A stretch of 5,564 nucleotides of DNA. Origin: an uncultured Phycisphaerae bacterium. Its GTDB lineage: Bacteria; Planctomycetota; Phycisphaerae; Phycisphaerales; SM1A02. This document shows, one piece after another, positions 1 through 4,259 of this stretch. The DNA lies in NCBI GenBank assembly GCA_937899935.1, contig CALCOW010000234.1, positions 1 through 5,564 of the forward strand. The letters are read 5' to 3'. Position numbers and translations under genes: made by a program. The notes under the pieces were generated by a model. The model saw nothing but the letters and a program-made list of their open reading frames with translations, had not been told where the DNA came from and did no database searches. Within the stretch, counting starts at the first letter, position 1. Each line of letters starts with the position of its first letter.

Positions 1-132
1 ACCAGCCTTCTTGCGAGTAGCCTTTTTACGAGTAGCCTTTTTGCGAGTCGTCTTACGCCTCGCTGGGGCCTTCTTGCGGGCAGTCTTTTTGCGACCACCG
101 GCCTTTTTTCTCTTGGCACGTTTCTTTGCCAT
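1..132 (-). CDS. Histone H1-like basic DNA-binding protein (N-terminal part, runs off left edge)
   Basis: Reading leftward from the ATG at 130-132 there are 44 codons without a stop before the window ends. The visible protein is almost only Lys, Arg, Ala, Thr and Gly: it opens MAKKRAKRKKAGGRKKTARK and ends in repeated KKATR pentads. This composition is typical of bacterial homologues of the eukaryotic histone H1 C-terminal tail (HctB/H1-like families), which bind DNA without sequence specificity and compact the nucleoid. The start is supported by a good ribosome site, AGGAG (complement of 142-146), 9 nt before the ATG. The gene diverges from dapB and shares a 148-bp promoter region with it. 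Family-level naming rests on composition only. A ribosomal-type basic tail or a longer fusion protein cannot be excluded because the remainder lies outside the window. Confidence 0.72.
   Translation of the reverse strand, partial: MAKKRAKRKKAGGRKKTARKKAPARRKTTRKKATRKKATRKKAG
4..48 (-). repeat. Three 15-bp tandem units encoding KKATR pentads
   Basis: Three consecutive 15-bp units (4-18, 19-33, 34-48) share the plus-strand pattern agc-ctt-ytt-rcg-agt and differ only at two positions. They code for the repeated Lys-Lys-Ala-Thr-Arg pentad of the H1-like protein. Such in-frame repeats change copy number easily by slippage, so the length of this tail probably varies between strains; that is an inference. 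Confidence 0.7.
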
Positions 133-141
133 GAATTTGAT

Positions 142-146
142 CTCCT
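142..146 (-). promoter_or_regulatory. Shine-Dalgarno site of the H1-like gene
   Basis: On the minus strand AGGAG lies 9 nt upstream of the ATG at 130-132. It fixes the start of the H1-like gene and excludes the longer overlapping reading frames in this stretch. Confidence 0.65.
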
Positions 147-186
147 GTTTCTACGCTAGCGTGTCGGAGAATGCGCAGGAACTGCT

Positions 187-201
187 GGCGGAACGTCCGC
201 C
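187..201 (-). other. Perfect GC-rich inverted repeat near the 5' end of the H1-like mRNA
   Basis: GGCGGA (187-192) and TCCGCC (196-201) are exact reverse complements separated by 3 nt. They form a 6-bp hairpin with five G-C pairs. It lies about 2-17 nt downstream of the transcription start predicted from the minus-strand promoter at 210-238, so it would be a 5'-terminal stem-loop of the H1-like transcript. Read on the plus strand it is followed by a run of five T after an 8-nt gap, but no plus-strand gene lies upstream, so a terminator role is less likely. It could also be a protein operator. Confidence 0.5.
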
Positions 202-209
202 TGACAAAA

Positions 210-238
210 TTTTTACCTACATCGGACGTGCCTGTGAA
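210..238 (-). promoter_or_regulatory. Predicted sigma-70-type promoter of the H1-like gene
   Basis: On the minus strand a -35 box TTCACA (complement of 233-238, five of six consensus bases) is separated by exactly 17 bp from TAAAAA (complement of 210-215, four of six). Transcription would start near 203, giving a 5' leader of about 70 nt that contains the AGGAG ribosome site and the hairpin at 187-201. Judged by eye only. Confidence 0.4.
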
Positions 239-243
239 GGCTC

Positions 244-273
244 TTGACAGAAAAAAAATTACTATGGCACAAT
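244..273 (+). promoter_or_regulatory. Predicted dapB promoter with start point at the initiation codon
   Basis: A perfect -35 box TTGACA (244-249) is followed after 18 bp by CACAAT (268-273, four of six). The -10 is preceded by TGG (265-267), the TGn of an extended -10. Transcription would begin 6-8 nt after position 273, at about 279-281, which is the GTG start of dapB. This predicts a leaderless or nearly leaderless mRNA and fits the lack of any Shine-Dalgarno sequence there. The -35 box is 5 bp from the -35 box of the opposing promoter at 233-238. Confidence 0.45.
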
Positions 274-280
274 ACATCCA

Positions 281-997
281 GTGGATCGCACCACACAGAT
301 ACACATCATCGTCCATGGATCAGAAGGCCGAATGGGGTCTTCGGTGGTCTCTTTGGCCCAGGAAACACAAGGCTTTGAGCTGCTTGCTGCGGTAAGAAGG
401 CTCGACCGTCTCTCGGCAACTGAATATGCAGAAATCGCCTCACTTACGCCGGATGTCGTTCTTGATTTCACAATCGATCCTGGACCAATCTCCGGCTTGG
501 AATTGGCCGAAAAATTTGGCTGTCCATTCCTCGTAGGAACCACCGGCATGTCGCAGCAAACCACTGAAAAACTAGTACTTGCGAGCAATCGTGTCCCGTT
601 GTTGTTAGCTCCAAACACCTCCATCATGGTCGCCAGAATGCGACAGCTTGTCACGATGGCAGCGGCCGTATTTCAGGACCAAACTTCAATATCCATCGAG
701 GAGACGCATCGATCGACAAAACGCGATGCGCCTTCGGGAACAGCCCTTGATCTAGCAGCAGCAATCGATGCGATTAATCCAAAAGCAAGGGCGCATGACC
801 ACATCAAAAGTAACCGTTTGGAGGGTGCCTCTCCAAGCCATGAAATACGTTTTGAGGCCCCTGAAGAAAATTTAAAAATTTTTCATAATGCGCGGTCAAA
901 TATGGCTTATGCGCGGGGTGCGTTGGCTGCGGCGAGGTGGATTGCGGGACGTCCACCTGGCTGTTATTCGATGGATGATGTCGTCAGCTCAGCCTGA
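281..997 (+). CDS. dapB: 4-hydroxy-tetrahydrodipicolinate reductase (DapB), compact divergent form
   Basis: DapB reduces 4-hydroxy-tetrahydrodipicolinate with NAD(P)H in the cytoplasmic diaminopimelate/lysine pathway. Visible motifs, in order: the Rossmann dinucleotide loop GSEGRMG (13-19), LDFT (61-64), VGTTGM (85-90), APNTS (110-114), the signature ETHRSTKRDAPSGTA (141-155) with catalytic-type H143 and K147, and a C-terminal HNARSNMAYARGA block (202-214). At 238 residues it is shorter than the usual ~270. Segments are missing between the GRMG and DFT motifs and after DAPSGTA. The second His of the usual HHxxK signature is Arg (R144), and the usual SR near the end is SN (206-207). The only standard start codon in the open frame is GTG 281: a stop lies at 245-247 and the GxxGRMG loop begins at residue 13. 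No ribosome site precedes it. Family assignment is firm; full activity is less certain. Confidence 0.88.
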   Translation: MDRTTQIHIIVHGSEGRMGSSVVSLAQETQGFELLAAVRRLDRLSATEYAEIASLTPDVVLDFTIDPGPISGLELAEKFGCPFLVGTTGMSQQTTEKLVLASNRVPLLLAPNTSIMVARMRQLVTMAAAVFQDQTSISIEETHRSTKRDAPSGTALDLAAAIDAINPKARAHDHIKSNRLEGASPSHEIRFEAPEENLKIFHNARSNMAYARGALAAARWIAGRPPGCYSMDDVVSSA

Positions 998-1105
998 TTT
1001 GGATCGCTTCTCGTTGACATCTAACTACGATGTCCGGGTTGTGTGTTGAATCTTCGGCCCACTTCCTTGAGTCATGTTTGCATCTAGATTGGTGGTTGTA
1101 GAGAA
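998..1105. other. Intergenic region dapB to M16 homologue with a 6-bp dyad
   Basis: This 108-bp gap contains a perfect inverted repeat, GACATC (1016-1021) and GATGTC (1029-1034), separated by 7 nt. The left arm overlaps a consensus-like TTGACA at 1014-1019. No good -10 box lies 16-18 bp downstream of that TTGACA, and no T-run follows the dyad. It is therefore neither a clear promoter nor a clear intrinsic terminator. An operator is possible. The gap is long enough that the M16 homologue may have its own promoter. Confidence 0.35.
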
Positions 1106-2332
1106 ATGTCTAATGGAATTCAGCAACTCGAACTTTCTTGCGGCGCTCGCTTAGTAGCTGAGCCTATCGATGGTGTCTCATCAGTGGCAATCAACTGGCT
1201 GATTCCATCTGGCGCCGCAACTGATCCGCCCGATGGCGATGGATACGCAGCACTGTTAAGTGAACTGATCTTTCGTGGCGCCGGTGGTTTTGATAGTCGT
1301 CAACTCAGTGATGCTTTTGATCGAATTGGTGTGCAGCGTCATATCACCGTGCGCTCTCGCCATATGTCATTGTCTGCAAGTATGGTGGGCCACCACACAC
1401 AAAAAGCGATTGATCTACTGACGACCACGGTGCGGCAGCCCCTGCTTCCTGAAACAGGGTTAGACCCAGTTCGAAGTCTTTGTCTGCAGTCCCTCAAGAG
1501 TCTTGAAGATGAACCGCAACATCTGGCTATGGTGCGACTCGCTGAGTGTCATTTGCCCAAACCATTTAGTCGAAGCGGCTACGGTCATGAAGACGTTCTC
1601 ATTGAGGCAGGCATCGACGACTTGCGAGAACATTGGGAAACAAGATCAACGGCGCAGGGATCGATCATTGCGGTGGCGGGCAACATTCAGGTTGGCGAGA
1701 TTGCGGAACGTTTTGATAAGGCGCTCAGCGCTAGTATTGGTGAGGCACCTGAAATTGAAGTGAGTGAACAAGGGGCAAGAGGTCACCATCACTTTGAGGC
1801 GGATGCTTCTCAGGTCCATCTTGGTATGGCCTTTGATGCACCCAAAGAATCAGATCCTGACAGCATGCTTCAAAGGTTGGCGATTCGCATTTTGAGCGGT
1901 TCAAGCAGTGGTCGTTTATTTACCGAAGTCAGGCAGAAGCGATCGCTCTGCTACAGCGTGGCCGCCTCCTACCGACCTGGCAGAGACTTCGGTTATGTAA
2001 CGGTTTACGCAGGGACAACCCCTGATCGAGCGCATGAAACGCTTGAGATATGCCAAGCAGAATTAGCCAAAATGAGTAAAGGTGTGACCCAACAAGAATT
2101 CAACCGAGCGGTCATTGGCCTCAAAAGTAGGCTCATTATGCAAGGAGAGTCTTCTCAAGCCAGGGCAGGAGCTCTTGCCTATGACATGGATCGTCTCGGA
2201 CATTCTCGATCGCTGTTGCAGATTGCTCAACAAATTGACCAAATTGATTGCGAACAACTCAATGCCTATCTGGCAAGTCACCCATTTGAGTCAGAAACCA
2301 TTGTGACACTGGGTTGTCGAGATATTCAGTAG
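1106..2332 (+). CDS. M16-family peptidase homologue lacking the HxxEH zinc site (probable non-catalytic subunit)
   Basis: This 408-residue protein has the layout of a single-chain M16B peptidase of about 400-420 residues, with two similar half-domains. The N-terminal half carries the usual 'G..HLLEH..F.G' region as GYAALLSELIFRGAG (46-60). The HxxEH zinc motif is therefore replaced by A49-L-L-S52-E53, so zinc-dependent catalysis is not expected. The C-terminal half keeps the family's R/Y substrate-binding motif: GRLFTEVRQKRSLCYSV (269-285) with R276 and Y283, then a Gly-rich strand ending YAGT (301-304). In known bacterial pairs and the mitochondrial processing peptidase, one subunit holds the zinc site and a partner like this one holds the R/Y motif. 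I infer that role here; no partner is encoded in the window. There is no signal peptide. The ATG is preceded only by GTAGAGAA, a weak ribosome site. Confidence 0.85.
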   Translation: MSNGIQQLELSCGARLVAEPIDGVSSVAINWLIPSGAATDPPDGDGYAALLSELIFRGAGGFDSRQLSDAFDRIGVQRHITVRSRHMSLSASMVGHHTQKAIDLLTTTVRQPLLPETGLDPVRSLCLQSLKSLEDEPQHLAMVRLAECHLPKPFSRSGYGHEDVLIEAGIDDLREHWETRSTAQGSIIAVAGNIQVGEIAERFDKALSASIGEAPEIEVSEQGARGHHHFEADASQVHLGMAFDAPKESDPDSMLQRLAIRILSGSSSGRLFTEVRQKRSLCYSVAASYRPGRDFGYVTVYAGTTPDRAHETLEICQAELAKMSKGVTQQEFNRAVIGLKSRLIMQGESSQARAGALAYDMDRLGHSRSLLQIAQQIDQIDCEQLNAYLASHPFESETIVTLGCRDIQ

Positions 2333-2346
2333 CTTCTCAGTGAAGC
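2332..2346 (+). terminator. Weak stem-loop at the stop codon of the M16 homologue
   Basis: GCTTC (2332-2336) and GAAGC (2342-2346) pair perfectly around a 5-nt loop, starting at the last base of the TAG stop. There is no T-tract after it, so it is at best a weak or factor-assisted end point, or an mRNA 3' structure. Confidence 0.2.
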
Positions 2347-2366
2347 GTGTTGCATTCACAAACGGG

Positions 2367-2375
2367 TGCTAAGAT
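2367..2375 (+). promoter_or_regulatory. Possible extended -10 promoter for the 83-residue gene
   Basis: TGCTAAGAT (2367-2375) matches the extended -10 form TGnTATAAT in six of its eight defined positions. No well-spaced -35 box is evident; the nearest is TTGCAT at 2350-2355, only 14 bp away. Transcription would begin around 2381-2383, at the ATG of the next gene, again suggesting a leaderless message. Confidence 0.25.
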
Positions 2376-2381
2376 GTCCGG

Positions 2382-2633
2382 ATGCAGCAGATGACAGACC
2401 TCATCCAGCCAGGCAAAAGGGTCAAAGTGACTCAGCAGACACCGCTGCGTGATCGAACTTGGTCAACGTGTGTTGAGGGTGTGATTCACCGTTATCGTCA
2501 GGCAAAGACCGGCTCATGGTTTGCCCACGCAAAAGACGACCAACTTTGGCTTGATCGTCTTGAACTGCAATTAGATGATGGTGAAATCACGATCTTGAAC
2601 CTTGATCAGTACACATTGATCGAGGCGGCCTAA
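2382..2633 (+). CDS. Conserved small protein of unknown function with KTGSWFAH core
   Basis: An 83-residue soluble protein with no signal peptide or membrane segment. It opens with a PGKRVKVTQQ strand (10-19) typical of small beta-barrels. A central KTGSWFAHAKDDQLWLDRLEL block (42-62) follows, and it ends with DDGEITILNLDQYTLIE (65-81). The alternation of short hydrophobic strands with charged turns suggests an all-beta, SH3-like fold; this is inference. From memory, similar proteins with this Trp/Phe/His core are annotated as hypothetical in planctomycetes and other bacteria, and I know of no assigned function. Start choice is between ATG 2382 and ATG 2391 (MTDL), and neither has a ribosome site. 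It follows the M16 homologue by 49 bp and converges with the lipoprotein gene on its right. Confidence 0.75.
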   Translation: MQQMTDLIQPGKRVKVTQQTPLRDRTWSTCVEGVIHRYRQAKTGSWFAHAKDDQLWLDRLELQLDDGEITILNLDQYTLIEAA

Positions 2634-2664
2634 GAGCGTTGGTGCATCTCGCTGAGTCACTGCC

Positions 2665-2696
2665 AAGCCCCCACTACTCGATCAATTGGGCTTTTA
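2665..2696 (+). terminator. Possible intrinsic terminator for the 83-residue gene
   Basis: AAGCCC (2665-2670) and GGGCTT (2688-2693) are exact reverse complements with a 17-nt loop, followed on the plus strand by TT, so the segment reads GGGCTTTT. The long loop and short T-run make it weak. It overlaps the last codons of the convergent lipoprotein gene, whose TAG lies at 2674-2676. Confidence 0.3.
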
Positions 2697-3621
2697 CCTG
2701 CTGCATATTTGCAACGATCAACTGAGCAAGCAGTTCTGTTTGCTTTGGAGAAAGATTGCCAGCCTGGTATTTATCGAGCAAAAATTGCACCAGGTCAGTG
2801 CGGGGCAATTCCAACTCGGCCAGAAAAGCTTCGGCGCCCGCAATTCTCTGGTCGGCCCCATCAATATGGCTGCCGCTGTGCAACTTCTCTTCAGTTTCCG
2901 CTGAGACCATCAAGAAATCTGGCGCGCCTGAACGAATCTCGACAATTGCAAGTTCCACCTGGTCGGATATTCCGTCAGTTGTAGCATCAGGTTGCTTTTG
3001 TCTTATCAAATCAAGCATAGCCAGACGCATCTCTTGCCTCAGTACAGTGCTTTCGGTCGTTGCAGACGGTTCTGATAATCGGTTGATAGATTTCGACGTA
3101 GCAGCCTTTGGCTGCATGGTGTCTGGAATTTCAAGTGCAAACACATCATCGAACTGTTGGCCATCTTCTTGGAGCATGATGACGCGCAGCATTCCACTCT
3201 TGCCCGTTGCTGTTTTGGGAAGCGGAAAGCGATAGAGATACGTCTCAGTCACGTCATCCCAGTGGCTCCGGTTGACCTCAAGATCTCGTAGATCGGTCTC
3301 CCACAGTCCAATGGGAGGCACATTGCGAATGCTGCCAGTAGAGTCGTTATAGGTGATCGCCATCTGGCCGGTTGATTTGATTGGATGTCCAATTGGATCA
3401 ACAAACTCAACGCGCATTTCAACGATGGGAGGTTCTGTGTTTGCTTGAGCAATCACCCGTGTGAGTGGGTGCACACGCATCGATTGTGGCCACAACAACC
3501 AATCACCCGATGTGGTCGCATCATCAAACACATGGGGTGCTGGCGGTGATTGGCAGCCAACGATAACCAAGGCGATGCCACCAACCAGAGAGGCTACGGA
3601 GATGGGTGTCCAGAGGCGCAT
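2674..3621 (-). CDS. Putative lipoprotein of unknown function
   Basis: The protein starts MRLWTP and has a short hydrophobic stretch ending in the lipobox IVGC, with Cys at residue 23. It is therefore predicted to be exported and lipid-anchored, followed by a Pro-rich linker (QSPPAPH). Residues about 40-167 look like a beta-rich domain: WPQSMRVHPLTR (44-55), VEMRVEFVDPIGHPIKSTG (67-85), a W-x-T-DLRDLEVN strand (107-117) and VTETYLYRFPLP (124-135). After a Ser/Thr/Pro linker (about 168-193) the C-terminal 120 residues are mostly helical. I recall similar HPLTR-type lipoproteins in planctomycetes, without known function. The reading frame stays open upstream to 3738, but ATG 3619-3621 is chosen because it starts a proper signal peptide and removes overlap with the FlgM-like gene. 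Ribosome site is weak. Protein length is 315 residues. Confidence 0.75.
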   Translation of the reverse strand: MRLWTPISVASLVGGIALVIVGCQSPPAPHVFDDATTSGDWLLWPQSMRVHPLTRVIAQANTEPPIVEMRVEFVDPIGHPIKSTGQMAITYNDSTGSIRNVPPIGLWETDLRDLEVNRSHWDDVTETYLYRFPLPKTATGKSGMLRVIMLQEDGQQFDDVFALEIPDTMQPKAATSKSINRLSEPSATTESTVLRQEMRLAMLDLIRQKQPDATTDGISDQVELAIVEIRSGAPDFLMVSAETEEKLHSGSHIDGADQRIAGAEAFLAELELPRTDLVQFLLDKYQAGNLSPKQTELLAQLIVANMQQVKAQLIE

Positions 3622-3682
3622 GCTGCAAGGATACCTACTCGAGGGTGACCCTTGTCTGCATGGTGGTCTACTGGGCAACGTC

Positions 3683-4012
3683 TCAGCTGCCGGATGCTGG
3701 CTCGTCCAAGTCAGCAGCCAGTCGGTCGATGGCAACATTCAGCATATCGTCGGTGACGTACTGATCAGCTGCGATCATCTCTCTGACAGCCTCAATGCGA
3801 TCCTCACGAAGAGGTGACATCGATTTCAGCATGCCCAGAAAACGGGCATGATCTGATACATCCACGCGATCGGTGGTCGTATCGGATTCACCCGGACGAA
3901 GCTGGCTCTCAGGCGGTCTCTGGCCTGCGATATTACCAGCGAGTCGTTCTGGGCGGTCCGACGGCCCCACCTGACCGCTACCCTTTGGACCTATGGATGA
4001 GATCTCTGACAT
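3683..4012 (-). CDS. FlgM-like anti-sigma-28 factor
   Basis: This is a 109-residue protein. Its first half is Gly/Pro/Ser-rich and probably disordered. The second half (about 49-102) matches the FlgM pattern: RVDVSDHARFLG (49-60), then SPLREDRIEAVREMIAADQYVTDD (66-89) and a final helix MLNVAIDRLAADL (90-102). FlgM proteins bind the flagellar sigma factor FliA and block late flagellar genes until FlgM is exported through the hook-basal body. The usual 'R..KV..I...I..G.Y.VD' register is visible with R69, I80 and Y85, and the usual Gly is Asp (D83). Start ATG 4010-4012 is fixed by AAGGAG 9 nt upstream; an earlier in-frame GTG (4031-4033) has none. The lipoprotein gene follows 61 bp downstream on the same strand, so co-transcription is likely. 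No other flagellar gene is visible, so I give no gene symbol. Confidence 0.72.
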   Translation of the reverse strand: MSEISSIGPKGSGQVGPSDRPERLAGNIAGQRPPESQLRPGESDTTTDRVDVSDHARFLGMLKSMSPLREDRIEAVREMIAADQYVTDDMLNVAIDRLAADLDEPASGS

Positions 4013-4259
4013 CTGCAAAAGCTCCTTCCGCACCTACCGCTAGGAGGTGTGTCGCCCTCTTTCGGCTCCCTATTGGATCCCACGCTCTTGGCAATGCGGA
4101 AGCACCTGGGGAAACCCGCGCTTGCCAGGGGTATTATCGACGGAGAGGTTCTCAGATCTTGAACTTTCAAAGAATTCACGTCTTTGACACAAGTAGGCAG
4201 GATTCGTAAGGTTACGACGGTTATAAGAGGCCATGAGTGGGGGTATTTGAGTCAAAATT
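4013..4259. other. Divergent intergenic region between FlgM-like gene and SPOR-like lipoprotein gene
   Basis: This 247-bp region lies between divergent starts and should hold both promoters. On the minus strand GTCGATAA (complement of 4134-4141) matches the enterobacterial sigma-28 -10 GCCGATAA in seven of eight bases. The best -35-like sequence, GAAAGTTC (complement of 4161-4168), is 19 bp away instead of 11, so the match is incomplete; GATAAT within it could also be a sigma-70 -10. On the plus strand TTGACA occurs at 4184-4189 but only TAAGGT (4207-4212) lies at the correct distance. TATAAG at 4222-4227 is the best plus-strand -10-like sequence, without a clear -35. I see no convincing small gene or RNA here. 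Confidence 0.35.
4022..4027 (-). promoter_or_regulatory. Strong Shine-Dalgarno site of the FlgM-like gene
   Basis: On the minus strand AAGGAG lies 9 nt before the ATG at 4010-4012. It decides the start codon and is the best ribosome site in the window. A possible hairpin just upstream (4031-4049: CACCT pairing with AGGTG, then CC with GG past a bulged A, loop GCTA) could modulate it. Confidence 0.65.

Noticed and set aside
11..247. Plus-strand open frame with repeated FLRVAFLR residues
   Set aside because: It is the antisense image of the Lys/Arg repeats of the H1-like gene, and it runs through the divergent promoter region. The minus-strand reading has a good ribosome site and a sensible composition.
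53..316. Minus-strand 87-codon frame spanning the H1-like start and the dapB start
   Set aside because: It overlaps the H1-like gene in another frame and crosses both predicted promoters. It has no ribosome site and no recognisable protein features.
1029..2381. Nine-base word GATGTCCGG present at 1029-1037 and 2373-2381
   Set aside because: Two copies of a 9-mer with no shared context beyond it are compatible with chance in a window of this size.
2756..3235. Plus-strand 159-codon frame, the longest unexplained frame in the window
   Set aside because: It is antisense to the lipoprotein gene, whose minus-strand product has a signal peptide and ordered domains. The plus-strand product is rich in Ser/Ala/Cys without structure, as expected for a shadow frame.
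3622..3738. Upstream extension of the minus-strand lipoprotein frame
   Set aside because: It would overlap the end of the FlgM-like gene by 56 bp and put 39 residues before a clear lipoprotein signal peptide. The ATG at 3619-3621 explains both.
4031..4033. GTG as start of the FlgM-like gene, giving 116 residues
   Set aside because: No ribosome site precedes it, while the ATG at 4010-4012 has AAGGAG at ideal distance.
4105..4129. CCTGG/CCAGG inverted pair and a GGG-GAAA-CCC element in the leader region of the FlgM-like gene
   Set aside because: Stems are only 3-5 bp and do not extend. They are too weak to call as an RNA element or riboswitch.
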